The notes below the pieces were generated by a model. The model was not told the origin of the DNA. It searched no databases and worked only from the letters and a program-made list of their open reading frames with translations. The position numbers and the translations under genes were made by a program. Positions 33,072 through 42,664 of a stretch of DNA of 64,000 bases are shown here, piece after piece. Positions within the stretch are counted from its first letter, which is position 1, and every line of letters begins with the position of its first letter. This DNA comes from an uncultured bacterium (GTDB lineage: Bacteria > Cyanobacteriota > Vampirovibrionia > Gastranaerophilales > Gastranaerophilaceae), in NCBI GenBank assembly GCA_902776035.1, contig CACYOO010000006.1:1-64000 (forward strand), in the 5' to 3' direction.

Positions 33072-34073
33072 TTATTGTTTTAACCTCGAAAGAGCAAAAT
33101 TACGTTCATCTAAACTCTTTAATTTATTTTCGCTTAACATAATTTTTTCAGCTTCTTCAAGTATTTTAACAACATTAAATCCATTTTCTCCGTCAGAACG
33201 AGCTTCCCTTCCTGATTCACAACATGCTATAAAATGCTGGCATTCAAGTTTTAACGGCTCTATTTCCAAATAATCTATTTTAATATCAGTTGTTGAACCT
33301 GCTCTATTATTTTCAAATACTTGCAATTTATTTTCTTGTAAAGTATCATCCAATATTGCTGTTTTTTTAGTTCCTCTTACAAGAAGTCGTACATGCTTCA
33401 TAGGTGTAATCCAGCTATCAGTAATATGACCTATTACTCCATTTTCAAACTGAATGCCTAAATGAGTTATATCCATAATTTCATTTCGTTCGGATGAACA
33501 ACCTATTGCAGATATAACCTGCTGCGGTTCTTGACCTATAACGTATGACATCATTGAAACATCATGCGGTGCTAAATCCCACATTACACTTCTGTCATTT
33601 TTGAAATAATTAACATTTAATCTATCACTTTGAGCGTAAACTATATCCCCTAATTCACCATCATCAATAAGCATTTTTAATCTGTTAACAGCAGGATGAT
33701 ATAGTAATAAATGACCTACCATTAAAATAAGTCCCTTCGCTTCAGCAATTTCTTTTAATGTTTGTGCCTCTTTTGCAGATGTCGATATCGGCTTTTCAAC
33801 ATAAACATTTTTTCCTGCTTCAAGTGCCATTTTTACAAACTTAAAGTGAGTATGACTTGGAGTTACAACTGCAACCGCAGTGATATTTGGATTACTTATT
33901 ATAGAATTAAAATCATTTGTTGTTTTAACATTCTCATATTGAGATACAACTTTTTTTAAATTTTCTTCATCCAAATCACAAACAGTATCTAAAACTTCTA
34001 AATTATAGAAATTACGAACAATGTTTCTTCCCCAAAGTCCGCATCCGATTACTGCAACTCTTTGTTTATTCAT
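33072..34073 (-). CDS. Gfo/Idh/MocA family NAD(P)-dependent oxidoreductase
   Basis: A sugar or sugar-nucleotide dehydrogenase. The N-terminal Rossmann fold has VAVIGCGLWGRNIVRNF, and the conserved EKP motif is in GKNVYVEKPIST. VMWDLAPHDVSMMSYVIG supplies the usual catalytic-region His. The 333 residues are normal for the family. The sequence style (VTPSHTHFKFVKMALEAGKNVYVEKP) resembles WlbA-type UDP-N-acetylaminosugar 3-dehydrogenases, suggesting envelope-sugar metabolism, but no sugar gene cluster is beside it, so the substrate is open. Confidence 0.88.
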   Translation of the reverse strand: MNKQRVAVIGCGLWGRNIVRNFYNLEVLDTVCDLDEENLKKVVSQYENVKTTNDFNSIISNPNITAVAVVTPSHTHFKFVKMALEAGKNVYVEKPISTSAKEAQTLKEIAEAKGLILMVGHLLLYHPAVNRLKMLIDDGELGDIVYAQSDRLNVNYFKNDRSVMWDLAPHDVSMMSYVIGQEPQQVISAIGCSSERNEIMDITHLGIQFENGVIGHITDSWITPMKHVRLLVRGTKKTAILDDTLQENKLQVFENNRAGSTTDIKIDYLEIEPLKLECQHFIACCESGREARSDGENGFNVVKILEEAEKIMLSENKLKSLDERNFALSRLKQ

Positions 34074-34088
34074 ACTTACCTGCTTTAA

Positions 34089-34271
34089 TTATGTACTTTC
34101 CTTAATTACTATAAGGTTATTGCTTATTTTCATCAATGTTGTCGGTAAAACAACATCTTCTAATCCGTTTGAAATACCTATTATCTGACCTGCTTTTAAT
34201 ACAGTTTCCTCTCCTTTGTATAAAAAAGTATAGTCAGTATCTCTATCAGAACGTATAGTGATTTTTTCCAT
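34089..34271 (-). CDS. 60-residue protein of unknown function downstream of rpsR
   Basis: A short beta-rich protein, MEKITIRSDRDTDYTFLYKG and following, with alternating hydrophobics (VLKAGQIIGISN, NNLIVIKEST) and no Cys or membrane segment. It lies 14 bases after rpsR in the same direction and 15 bases before the oxidoreductase gene, so it is probably part of the rpsF-ssb-rpsR transcript, where L9 is often found. It is not L9. I do not recognise it; the composition looks like a genuine protein. Confidence 0.55.
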   Translation of the reverse strand: MEKITIRSDRDTDYTFLYKGEETVLKAGQIIGISNGLEDVVLPTTLMKISNNLIVIKEST

Positions 34272-34285
34272 AGTATTTTCTCGAA

Positions 34286-34516
34286 TTAGTCAAAAACATA
34301 TCCGATAACAGCGGCTTCTCTTGCTCTTTTGATTGCCTTAGCTATCATTCTTTGGTGTTCTGCACAGTTTCCTGTAACTCGTCTTGGAATAATTTTTCCT
34401 GCCTCTGTTAAATATCTTCTAAGTTTTGTACCGTCTTTGTAATCAATTTCTGTTACATGATCAGCACAAAAACTGCATGTTTTATGTTTTCTTTTATCGT
34501 TTTCTTGTCTTGCCAT
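34286..34516 (-). CDS. rpsR: 30S ribosomal protein bS18
   Basis: A small-subunit protein that binds 16S rRNA next to bS6. The 76 residues include TKLRRYLTEAGKIIPRRVTGNC and HQRMIAKAIKRAREAAVIGY, the family signature. A Cys set, CSFCADHV and CAEHQ, marks a zinc-binding-type version. Last ribosomal gene of the rpsF-ssb-rpsR operon. Confidence 0.97.
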   Translation of the reverse strand: MARQENDKRKHKTCSFCADHVTEIDYKDGTKLRRYLTEAGKIIPRRVTGNCAEHQRMIAKAIKRAREAAVIGYVFD

Positions 34517-34546
34517 TGTTTATTTATCCTTTCTTACTTTACACTT

Positions 34547-34945
34547 TTAAAATGGTATTTCTTCATCACCAATAAGGGTATCCGTCATTTCGGTATCAGA
34601 GAATTTCACAATTTCTTCATTATTATCTCCTGACACAAAAGAGCCGGACATAAGCTCTATATCACTCGCATCAATTTCAAATATTTTTCGTTCATGCCCG
34701 TTTTCATCTTTAACGTTAGCCGTTTGTAAAATACCTTCTACAACAACTTTAGAGCCCTTTTCTATTTTTTCAACAACTTCAGCCAGAGCAGTTTTTCTAA
34801 CCAAAACTCTTATCAAAAGTTCTTCTTTTCCTGTTACATTCAATACAAAATTTGAAACAGATATTCCTTTTGTAGAATATCCTGTTTGCGGACTTCTGAA
34901 AACTGTACCTGAAACAGTTGCTTTAGAAATACTCTTTATTGCCAT
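34547..34945 (-). CDS. ssb: Single-stranded DNA-binding protein
   Basis: SSB coats ssDNA at forks and repair sites and recruits partners through its C-terminal tip. The 132 residues hold one OB fold (about 1-105), with TVSGTVFRSPQTGYSTKGISVSNFVLNV and KGSKVVVEGILQTANV. The tail is short and ends in GDEEIPF, the conserved acidic D/E-x-x-P-F tip. The place between rpsF and rpsR is the classic S6-SSB-S18 arrangement. Confidence 0.96.
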   Translation of the reverse strand: MAIKSISKATVSGTVFRSPQTGYSTKGISVSNFVLNVTGKEELLIRVLVRKTALAEVVEKIEKGSKVVVEGILQTANVKDENGHERKIFEIDASDIELMSGSFVSGDNNEEIVKFSDTEMTDTLIGDEEIPF

Positions 34946-34946
34946 A

Positions 34947-35252
34947 CTATGCCTTTGAAGCTTCCTTTTCTGTTACATCCATAAGCATTATTCTTAATAC
35001 ATTATCATTCAAAACGTATAATCTCTTATAATCTGCAACTTTTTCAGGTGGCATAGATACTATAGTTGATACAATAAAACCATCTCTGAATTTCTTTATA
35101 TCATAAGCCAATTTTTTACGGCCGATTTTATCTCTTGTTTCAACTTTTCCGCCTAAGCCGGCAAGGTCTTCGTCAAATTTGTTCAAGATTTTATCTACTT
35201 CTTCAGTATCTAAATTTGGTTTGAACACTGTAAATAATTCGTACTTTTTCAT
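34947..35252 (-). CDS. rpsF: 30S ribosomal protein bS6
   Basis: Partner of bS18 on the platform of the 30S subunit. The protein starts MKKYELFTVFKPNLDTEEV and contains GRKKLAYDIKKFRDGFIVSTIV and the C-terminal NVLRIMLM, about 101 residues in all. The start is placed at 35252, where AAAGGAG lies 6 bases upstream; a longer frame from 35270 would contain this Shine-Dalgarno within its codons. First gene of the operon. Confidence 0.96.
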   Translation of the reverse strand: MKKYELFTVFKPNLDTEEVDKILNKFDEDLAGLGGKVETRDKIGRKKLAYDIKKFRDGFIVSTIVSMPPEKVADYKRLYVLNDNVLRIMLMDVTEKEASKA

Positions 35253-35305
35253 TTTTTCTCCTTTAATCATTATTATTATGCTTTTATTTTAACATAAAAA
35301 TAAAT

Positions 35306-36163
35306 TTACAATAGGTATTCTGCAAAAAAACTGTATTCACAAGTACCTGTCATAAAAACATTATATTCCGTATCATCAATATTACCTTGCCATTTCACGT
35401 TTAGAGTACCTCCCGGCAAATTAACTTTTACGTTACTATCTGTTAAGTTATTTAATATTGATGCAACGCTAACAGCACATGCTCCCGTTCCGCAAGCCAA
35501 TGTTATTCCGCATCCTCGCTCCCATACTCCTACATCAACCTCTTGACGTGATTTCACCTTTACAAATTCAACATTTGTTTTTTCAGGAAACATTGAACTA
35601 TACTCAATACTTTTTCCGTATGTTTTTGCTAACGTCATTAAATCATCTTCTTCTGTATAAATTATACAGTGAGGATTGCCCATTGACACTGCATTAACTA
35701 CAAATTCACGATTTTTTACTAAAATTTTTTGATTTAAATTGTTTAATGCATTAAAAGGTATTTTTTTTGGCTCTAAAACAGGCTTCCCCATATTAACAGT
35801 AACAGTACCGTCATCATTCATTGTCGGGGTGATTATACCTGCATCCGTTTTTACCGTAAATGTTTTTTTACTTACCAAGCCATTATCGGTTACATATTTG
35901 GCAAAACATCTCATTCCGTTTCCGCACATTTGTGCTTTTGTTCCGTCAGAATTATAATAATGCCACTTTATGTCGGCATCATCCGTATTTTCAATATCAG
36001 GGATTATAACTCCGTCAGCACCTATTCCGGTATGCCTGTTACATACTTTTTTTACAAAAACATCTATTGGCAAGTTAGCTTTTTGAAATTCCTCCATATC
36101 AAGAAATACAAAATCATTGCCACATCCATTCATTTTTGTTATTTTTATTTTTTTATCATTCAT
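35306..36163 (-). CDS. dapF: Diaminopimelate epimerase
   Basis: Converts LL- to meso-diaminopimelate for lysine and peptidoglycan synthesis. Both catalytic Cys are present: GNGMRCFAKYV and CGTGACAV. The N-terminus is KITKMNGCGNDFVFLD. The start is taken at 36163 (MNDKKIKITKMNG), giving 285 residues; a longer frame to 36223 would run into the divergent gene at 36211 and adds a hydrophobic stretch not found in the family. It shares a 47-base divergent promoter region with that gene. Confidence 0.95.
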   Translation of the reverse strand: MNDKKIKITKMNGCGNDFVFLDMEEFQKANLPIDVFVKKVCNRHTGIGADGVIIPDIENTDDADIKWHYYNSDGTKAQMCGNGMRCFAKYVTDNGLVSKKTFTVKTDAGIITPTMNDDGTVTVNMGKPVLEPKKIPFNALNNLNQKILVKNREFVVNAVSMGNPHCIIYTEEDDLMTLAKTYGKSIEYSSMFPEKTNVEFVKVKSRQEVDVGVWERGCGITLACGTGACAVSVASILNNLTDSNVKVNLPGGTLNVKWQGNIDDTEYNVFMTGTCEYSFFAEYLL

Positions 36164-36210
36164 AATATAATTATCTACATATAAAACTAAAAAACAAGAG
36201 GATAATAAGA

Positions 36211-36600
36211 ATGTTGAAAGCAATTAAAGATATTTTTACTTATAAAGGTGAAATTTTAAGATTACCGTTTTTAATTAATTATGTTATTTTAAGACTCACA
36301 TTTATAATCGTAAATTTGATATCAGTATACGTACTTACTTCTATAAACCCAAACATATACAGCAAAATAATTGTAATAATATTAGGATTATTACTAATAC
36401 TTCTTGAATTATCGATAATATTTAATTACAAAAGACGTATCCTTAGTATTTGTAAAAACTTACCTGTATCTATAACATTATCAATATTATTAACTATACC
36501 TATAATGATATTAGAATATTTTATTTATCCTATGGTTATGATATTGCTTAATTTATTAATCATACCTGCAATACTTGCAATAATACCTGCAAAAAAATAA
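36211..36600 (+). CDS. Small polytopic membrane protein (possibly DUF805-like)
   Basis: A 129-residue protein with about four membrane segments in an LPFLINYVILRLTFIIVNLIS start, a middle LLLILLELSIIF, then a basic loop (NYKRRILSICKNL), followed by two more hydrophobic stretches. The opening (FTYKGEILRLPFLINY) and the cytosolic R-R-I-L-S-I-C loop recall DUF805 family proteins, but the match is loose. GAGGA lies 9 bases before the start codon. No function can be proposed. Confidence 0.6.
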   Translation: MLKAIKDIFTYKGEILRLPFLINYVILRLTFIIVNLISVYVLTSINPNIYSKIIVIILGLLLILLELSIIFNYKRRILSICKNLPVSITLSILLTIPIMILEYFIYPMVMILLNLLIIPAILAIIPAKK

Positions 36601-36629
36601 TATCGATTTTACGGTTTAATTATATTTAC

Positions 36630-38096
36630 TTACTTTGCTTTAACATAGCATATACCCTCAGCCGGAATAAACGGTCTTTGCGGAATATAGCCGGAATATC
36701 CGTTAAATGTTTTTATTTTATATTTTAAAGCAACCCACATAGCATCAGTTTCATAATCTATGTCATATTGCCCATTTGTTTTTTCAGTGTAATCCAAAAG
36801 TAATATTTTACACTGCGGTTTTAACTTATACTGCTCTACACGTTGATTATTTTGAGATTTTGTAAATTTTGAATGACTGATATTTGGTATTTGCTCTACA
36901 CAAATCAGTAAAATAATAAAAAATAGAATAATTTTTTTATTCGAGTATTTTTTTATAAATTCTGCAAGCCCTATTGCAATAATAGGAAGTAATATTAAAA
37001 CAATTCTGGCATTAGACCGTATTGAACCAAATGCCGGAATTAGTTTATAACATAAAATAAATATAGGTTTTATAGTAAAAACAATAACAATAATTGAAAT
37101 AACGATAAAAATCAATTTTCGATATTTTTTTAATGAATAAATACCCAACAAACCAATTATCATAGTTACAAAACCGCAGCTTAATGACATTTCCGCATCA
37201 GTATTTTTAGTAAACGGAAGTATAATATTATCAATATAGCTAACACTATTAAACCAACTATACCAAAATGCTTTAAAACAAAGTGATACCATAAGATTAA
37301 AATTAGGATTAACTCTTGGGATATAAATATAATATTTAATAAGTAACGGTACTGATAAAATCAACGTAAAAAACAATAAAATTATAATAGGATGTTTATT
37401 AATTTTTATAGCATTAAGCAATTCCGACCTGTAATTTTTACTAAATAAAACAACTCCAAAAACTATCAAGCAAATAAGGACAAGAAAATATGAAAAATAA
37501 AATGCTGTCCAGAACTGCAAAGCAAATAATATTGCAGATAATACAGCATTTATATACTTATCTTTCATTTTTTCCGAAATAAACATTTTACATAAAAAAT
37601 ATAATCCGAATATCATCGGAAACTGCCCCATAAGCTGTAAATGAACTGCCTGAGCATATCGAGTTACAGAAAAAGCAAATATAAAGCCCCCAATAGAACT
37701 TGATAAATCATTATACTTAAAGCATTTATTAAGTAAGAGATAAAAAGATAGAAAATTTAATATACACGCAAATAAAAATGTTATTTGAAAAACGGTAAAC
37801 TGATTATGTATAAAAAAACGTACAGGTATATAAATTAATGCCAATCCGATATGCATATCAGAAAAAGCAGCATTATTTGCCATAGGATAAAAAATACCCA
37901 TATCCCAAAAGAAAGTATGCGGTTCTACACGATTTAAAAACAAAAAATAGTGTTCTAAATTGTAGCATACAAATCTTGTATCACCAAAATCTCCGGGTAT
38001 TTTTTGAAATCCGCTGGAGAACATTGGATATGCAAATATACATATTCCAAATAAAAGAAATAGAAACAAATATTTTTTATCTTTTATAAAATTCAT
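36630..38096 (-). CDS. Polytopic membrane protein, GT-C glycosyltransferase-like
   Basis: The 488 residues have about 11 hydrophobic helices and an extracytoplasmic C-terminal tail (RPFIPAEGICYVKAK). After the first helix comes GDFGDTRFVCYNLEHYFLFL, an acidic loop in the position where GT-C enzymes (lipid-phosphate-sugar-dependent transferases) place their catalytic Asp. HFFWDMGIFYP-like and RYAQAVHLQLMGQFPMIFGLYFL segments also occur in such proteins of cell-surface polysaccharide pathways. I cannot name a family or sugar. It ends 30 bases from the convergent gene at 36211-36600. Confidence 0.6.
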   Translation of the reverse strand: MNFIKDKKYLFLFLLFGICIFAYPMFSSGFQKIPGDFGDTRFVCYNLEHYFLFLNRVEPHTFFWDMGIFYPMANNAAFSDMHIGLALIYIPVRFFIHNQFTVFQITFLFACILNFLSFYLLLNKCFKYNDLSSSIGGFIFAFSVTRYAQAVHLQLMGQFPMIFGLYFLCKMFISEKMKDKYINAVLSAILFALQFWTAFYFSYFLVLICLIVFGVVLFSKNYRSELLNAIKINKHPIIILLFFTLILSVPLLIKYYIYIPRVNPNFNLMVSLCFKAFWYSWFNSVSYIDNIILPFTKNTDAEMSLSCGFVTMIIGLLGIYSLKKYRKLIFIVISIIVIVFTIKPIFILCYKLIPAFGSIRSNARIVLILLPIIAIGLAEFIKKYSNKKIILFFIILLICVEQIPNISHSKFTKSQNNQRVEQYKLKPQCKILLLDYTEKTNGQYDIDYETDAMWVALKYKIKTFNGYSGYIPQRPFIPAEGICYVKAK

Positions 38097-38166
38097 ACCA
38101 ATAATTATATACTAAAATTTCAGCAATACTTCACTTTTTAAATTTACAATATATAATTATTATATA

Positions 38167-38607
38167 ATGTTAAGCATAATAATAATAACGATACTTACAG
38201 CATTAATTGTAATATTTGTTGTATTCTCGATTTTAACAGCAAATATGTGTTATTTTTGTGCTTTTCCCAGAACATCAGCTTATGGAGATCCAAACAAATT
38301 AAGATTTATACATTTAAAAGGTTTTTTATTTGTCATATCAAACGACTTATTTTGTAATGATGTTGTATTCTCTACAGAAGTAACCAATATGAGTTTTCAA
38401 TACAACTTAAAACCAATACTGATGTATGCAGATGTATTGAACAATAAAAAGCCGTTGAATATTGAAATGCTAGATAATTCAACAGGAGAACAGTATTCTT
38501 ATTCTGTTCCGCATTCTTCAAAAGGTATGGCTATAAAATTTTTTAAAAACTACAGAGAATTAATGCAAAGAATTAGTCAACACGAAAAAAATTCAAAAAA
38601 ATCATAA
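38167..38607 (+). CDS. Single-TM protein of unknown function upstream of gltX
   Basis: 146 residues: one N-terminal hydrophobic anchor (about 2-25), then a soluble domain with Cys residues (ANMCYFCAFPR) and HLKGFLFVISNDLFCNDVVF. It lies 19 bases before gltX, likely co-transcribed. No Shine-Dalgarno is seen. A TATAAT (38152-38157) ends 9 bases before the ATG, so a very short leader is possible. I do not recognise the protein. Confidence 0.6.
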   Translation: MLSIIIITILTALIVIFVVFSILTANMCYFCAFPRTSAYGDPNKLRFIHLKGFLFVISNDLFCNDVVFSTEVTNMSFQYNLKPILMYADVLNNKKPLNIEMLDNSTGEQYSYSVPHSSKGMAIKFFKNYRELMQRISQHEKNSKKS

Positions 38608-38626
38608 TAATGAAAAGAGGTAAAAT

Positions 38627-40090
38627 ATGTCAGATGTAAGAGTAAGAATAGCACCATCACCCAGCGGAAATTTGCACGTAGGTACGGCGAGAACCGCCTT
38701 ATTTAATTTTTTATATGCTAAAAAAACAGGCGGAAAATTTATTTTAAGAATTGAAGATACTGATGCCGAAAGAACAAGTCAAGCATATATTGATAATATT
38801 TTTGACAGCTTAAAGGCACTTGGCTTAAATTGGGATGAAGGTCCTGATGTTGGCGGTGAATATGGACCTTATACTCAATCTGAAAGATTTGATATATATC
38901 CTAAATACGTACAAAAATTGTTAGATGACGGTTTTGCTTACGAATGTTTCTGTACTCCGGAAGAATTAGAAGCTGAAAAAGAGGAAGCAACAAAAAATAA
39001 AAAACCGTACGTATACTCAAAAAGATGTGAAAATTTAACCGATGAACAAAAAGAACAATTTAGAAAAGAAGGCAGAAAACCTGCAATCAGATTTTCAATA
39101 AAAAAAGCCCAAGAAGCTTTTTATGATAACCCTGTAATTCATTTTACAGATATGGTAAAAGGTGATTTACACCAAGATACAAGCTTAATAGGTGATTTTG
39201 TAATTATGAAATCAAATGGTTCACCTACATATAATTTTGCTGTAGTTATTGATGATATGTTAATGAAAATATCTCATATTATCAGAGGCGAAGACCATAT
39301 TTCAAACACATTTAAACAAATATTAATATATAAAGCATTAGGTGCGGAAGTTCCTGAATTTGGACATTTAGGTATGATTTTAGCACCTGATAGAAGTAAA
39401 TTATCAAAACGTCATGGTGCAACAGCCGTTTCGGAATTTGTTGAAAAAGGTTATTTAACAGATGCATTGCTTAACTTTGTTGCATTACTTGGCTGGGCTC
39501 CTGCTGATGGTGTTGAAATCAGAACAGTGGATGAAATAGCTAAAGATTTCAATATTCACGAACTTTCAGCTTCCAATTCAATATTTGAATATGACAAATT
39601 GAATTGGATGAACAGCCAATATATTAAAAAACTTAGTACAGAAGATTTAAAAGAAAGATTAAAGCCATTCTTAACAAAATATGATTTATCAGAATTGAAT
39701 GATGAGCAATATACAAGAATGATAAATGCTACTCGTGAACCATTAACTATTTTATCAGATATAACAGATGCTGTACCTTATTTCTTTGGCGAAGATGTAG
39801 AAATTGATGAAGAAGCTCAAACAAAAGTTCTTGATACCGACACTGCTCAAGATGTATTAAAAACATTTGTTGATATGGCAGAAGATTGGGAATGGACAGA
39901 AGAAAATCTTCACCAAAAACTTGAAGATTTCCGCACTATGTACAAAGAAAAAGGTGTTAAAGCTAAAGTAACTATGTGGGCAATCAGAGCTGCAGTTACA
40001 GGAAGAACATGCGGTGCGGATATGGTTCAAATTTTAATGGTTATAGGTAAAGATAAAACAATGAAACGTGCTAAAAAAGCTATAAAATAA
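38627..40090 (+). CDS. gltX: Glutamate--tRNA ligase
   Basis: Class I synthetase charging tRNA-Glu (and perhaps tRNA-Gln, if the organism uses the amidotransferase route). The 487 residues are standard. The HIGH-type motif is PSPSGNLHVGTARTALFN (10-27), the KMSKS-type motif is KLSKRHG (about 264-270), and the C-terminal anticodon-binding helices end in TGRTCGADMVQILMVIGKD. AGAGG precedes the ATG. Strong terminator-like hairpins follow the gene. Confidence 0.97.
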   Translation: MSDVRVRIAPSPSGNLHVGTARTALFNFLYAKKTGGKFILRIEDTDAERTSQAYIDNIFDSLKALGLNWDEGPDVGGEYGPYTQSERFDIYPKYVQKLLDDGFAYECFCTPEELEAEKEEATKNKKPYVYSKRCENLTDEQKEQFRKEGRKPAIRFSIKKAQEAFYDNPVIHFTDMVKGDLHQDTSLIGDFVIMKSNGSPTYNFAVVIDDMLMKISHIIRGEDHISNTFKQILIYKALGAEVPEFGHLGMILAPDRSKLSKRHGATAVSEFVEKGYLTDALLNFVALLGWAPADGVEIRTVDEIAKDFNIHELSASNSIFEYDKLNWMNSQYIKKLSTEDLKERLKPFLTKYDLSELNDEQYTRMINATREPLTILSDITDAVPYFFGEDVEIDEEAQTKVLDTDTAQDVLKTFVDMAEDWEWTEENLHQKLEDFRTMYKEKGVKAKVTMWAIRAAVTGRTCGADMVQILMVIGKDKTMKRAKKAIK

Positions 40091-40179
40091 TGTTTTAAAA
40101 ATTTAATACCTTATTTAGTAAAGACATTAGAAAATTATTTTTTTAATGTCTTTATTTCTGACGATAAAATATAACTTTT

Positions 40180-40207
40180 GATAACAGGATTTTTGTTATC
40201 TTTTTTT
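40180..40207 (+). terminator. Intrinsic terminator downstream of gltX
   Basis: GATAAC (40180-40185) pairs with GTTATC (40195-40200), followed by a run of seven T. A second, weaker stem (AAAGACATT 40120-40128 with AATGTCTTT 40145-40153) lies between it and the gltX stop. Confidence 0.7.
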
Positions 40208-40348
40208 AGTTTATTCTTTTTTAAAGGTATGGTTACATATTTATTCACATTAAACATTATATATTTTTAAATGTTAAGTTAAAATAGCCGTTTATTTTTA
40301 AAAATAAGTATTTTTTGGTAGAATAAAACTTGTTAAATGGTGTGAAAT

Positions 40349-42343
40349 ATGAGTTTAAAACAAAAAATAATACTAATAACAGTAATAATTATCTCTATAA
40401 TAATATTAATTTTTGTAAACGTATGGAGTACTAGCAAATCAGAATCAGATGGAATAAAATTATACGCTGAGGCATTAGAGTACTATAAAGCTGATGATTT
40501 TCATAAAGCATATAAAGCATTTGCAAATATTCCCAATCGTTCAGTTTTAAAACCGGCAGCTATATATAGACAGGCAAAATGTGCAGATGCAATGCAATCT
40601 GATAAGCTTGTGCAAAAACATTATAAACAACTTATAAGAAAATATCCTGATTTCACTATATCAATAAGAATAAAATATTTGCTGGCACAAAATGTATATA
40701 GAACATCACCTAAAAAAGCAAAAAAACAGTTTCAAAATATAATAAAAAAATATCCTAAAAGTGAGTATGCAATTGCATCAAAATACTATCTCGGCTTAAT
40801 TCAAATTACTCAGCTTGAAGGCATTACAAATCCTACAAAACTTGCAATAGAAATGCAAAAAGCTGAAGATTATTTTAAGGATTATTTAAAAGATGCACCT
40901 GCCGGAAGATTTGCCGTTTATTCAATTAACAAGATTATAGATTTAGGACAAAATAAATTATCTGCAGACGATAATCTTATTATAGCACGTTCGTACTATC
41001 AACTTGGAGAATCAAAACTTGCAGCTAAATATTTTGACCGTACAAATATGGCTTTCAGCTGGACTGATATTGCAAAAAATTATTATGAACTAAAAAATTA
41101 TAAGAAAATGAAAGAAATAACTGAAAACGGTATTGCTAAATATTCATCTTATGTTGATAAAAAAGATGTTTATAAAGCCATTGATTTATATTTAAATGTA
41201 TCATCAGGAAACAAAAGTTCGGCTTTAGCTTATTTAAGCAGTATTTCAATGGGTAGAACGGGAGAAGATTACTTAAAATATTTAACTTGCATGAATACTC
41301 AAGCTGACTTAAAAGATACATGTTATTATCAATTGTATAATAATTTTCCTAACGGACAATTTGCGGCTGATGCATTATCAAATATAATATTTTCCAATAT
41401 AAAATATAAAAGATACCAAACAGCAATGAAATTAGGGAAAGAACATTTATCAAAATTTCATAATGTAAATTCCACACCGTTTGTTTTATTTTGGATGGGA
41501 AAAGTTGAAGAAGATTTAAAAAATTATGAAGCATCAAGAGAATACTATAAAAAAGTGTTAAATGATTACCCTGACTCTTATTATGCATATAGGGCTTATG
41601 TAAATATGTACAGAATTCAAAATTCTGTAATTGCTACAGATTTGTTGAATAAGCCGGTAGTATTTCCTTATGAACATTCAAAAAATGGTGATATGGTAAT
41701 AAAATTAGCATTACTAAAAGATTACGGATTAGTTAACGAATTATGTAAAAATGATAAATTTGTACAAAGCTGGCTTGAATACGAAAAAGGAAACTATAAT
41801 AAATCCGTAGTTCTTGCTCGTGATGCAATGGAAAAGCTTGCAAAAAAACCGCCTAAAACTGATTTCAGATGGCGTCTTGTATATCCGATACATTACTATG
41901 ATTTAGTACAATTTTACTCTTTAGATAATAATCCTTTAATATTATTATCTATCATAAAAGAAGAAAGCCATTTTGATGCAAAAGCCAAAAGCTCTGTTGG
42001 GGCAAGAGGTCTTATGCAGTTAATGCCGCAGACAGCCAATGAAATTAAAAAATCTTACGGAATTGTACTGAATACTCCTGATTACTTGTATGTACCTAAA
42101 AATAACATACAAATCGGAAGTATGTATTTTTCTAAATTAAAGAAAATGAATGATGGGGATGAATTTTTGTCTATTCTATCCTACAATGGCGGATATGGAA
42201 TGGTTAATTTATGGATAAACAAACATGGATATTATGATAAAGATGAATTTTTGGAACAAGTTCCATTTCCGGAAACACAAAATTATTTAAAAAAAGTTTA
42301 TAAAGCTTATTGGAATTATGCGAGAATATATGGCAAGGAATAA
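40349..42343 (+). CDS. Membrane-anchored lytic transglycosylase with TPR-like repeats (Slt70-type)
   Basis: Cleaves peptidoglycan glycan strands to leave 1,6-anhydro ends. The 664 residues have an N-terminal anchor (about 5-26), a long helical TPR-like superhelix (about 30-510, with SALAYLSSISM, NDYPDSYYAYRAYVNMYRI and similar repeats), and a C-terminal SLT domain. The SLT domain has catalytic Glu in IIKEESHFDAKAKSSVGARGLMQLMPQTA, then NIQIGSMYFSKL and LSYNGGYGMVNLW. The plan matches E. coli Slt70, here membrane-anchored rather than periplasmic. A candidate -10 (TAGAAT) lies about 30 bases upstream. It converges on the small gene at 42344. Confidence 0.93.
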   Translation: MSLKQKIILITVIIISIIILIFVNVWSTSKSESDGIKLYAEALEYYKADDFHKAYKAFANIPNRSVLKPAAIYRQAKCADAMQSDKLVQKHYKQLIRKYPDFTISIRIKYLLAQNVYRTSPKKAKKQFQNIIKKYPKSEYAIASKYYLGLIQITQLEGITNPTKLAIEMQKAEDYFKDYLKDAPAGRFAVYSINKIIDLGQNKLSADDNLIIARSYYQLGESKLAAKYFDRTNMAFSWTDIAKNYYELKNYKKMKEITENGIAKYSSYVDKKDVYKAIDLYLNVSSGNKSSALAYLSSISMGRTGEDYLKYLTCMNTQADLKDTCYYQLYNNFPNGQFAADALSNIIFSNIKYKRYQTAMKLGKEHLSKFHNVNSTPFVLFWMGKVEEDLKNYEASREYYKKVLNDYPDSYYAYRAYVNMYRIQNSVIATDLLNKPVVFPYEHSKNGDMVIKLALLKDYGLVNELCKNDKFVQSWLEYEKGNYNKSVVLARDAMEKLAKKPPKTDFRWRLVYPIHYYDLVQFYSLDNNPLILLSIIKEESHFDAKAKSSVGARGLMQLMPQTANEIKKSYGIVLNTPDYLYVPKNNIQIGSMYFSKLKKMNDGDEFLSILSYNGGYGMVNLWINKHGYYDKDEFLEQVPFPETQNYLKKVYKAYWNYARIYGKE

Positions 42344-42664
42344 TTAATTCTTTTTACTAAATGATGTTTTTTCCATACAGTTTTGCAAGAATTCTAAGGT
42401 ATTCATTTTTTCATCATATAAATATTTTATGAAATCTAAGTATGCAGGGATATAAGAACTTATTTGCATATTTATTTCAAAACCATCAGAACAAAACGGT
42501 TCATAATCATAAACAACATAACTGTTATATTTGCTTTTCCATTCTTTTTTATCTATTCTGCAATTGTTTTCTTCTACTATATCTTCTAGCCAATTTACAA
42601 TACCTTTATTTATATTCTTCATTTCAATATGACTTTTTGTATTTTTATAATCAGTATTTTTCAT
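42344..42664 (-). CDS. Hypothetical acidic protein, 106 residues
   Basis: A small soluble protein with no signal, membrane segment or known motif: KGIVNWLEDIVEENNCRID, then SYVVYDYEPFCSDGFEINMQIS and YIPAYLDFIKYLYDEKMNTLEFLQ. The alternating strand/helix look suggests a compact alpha/beta domain. The N-terminus is variable in start: an internal Met at residue 15 is also possible. It lies convergent to the transglycosylase with no gap. Function unknown. Confidence 0.5.
   Translation of the reverse strand: MKNTDYKNTKSHIEMKNINKGIVNWLEDIVEENNCRIDKKEWKSKYNSYVVYDYEPFCSDGFEINMQISSYIPAYLDFIKYLYDEKMNTLEFLQNCMEKTSFSKKN

Noticed and set aside
36164-36223. N-terminal extension of DapF
   Set aside because: The extra hydrophobic residues are not found in the family and overlap the divergent gene; ATG 36163 begins the conserved sequence.
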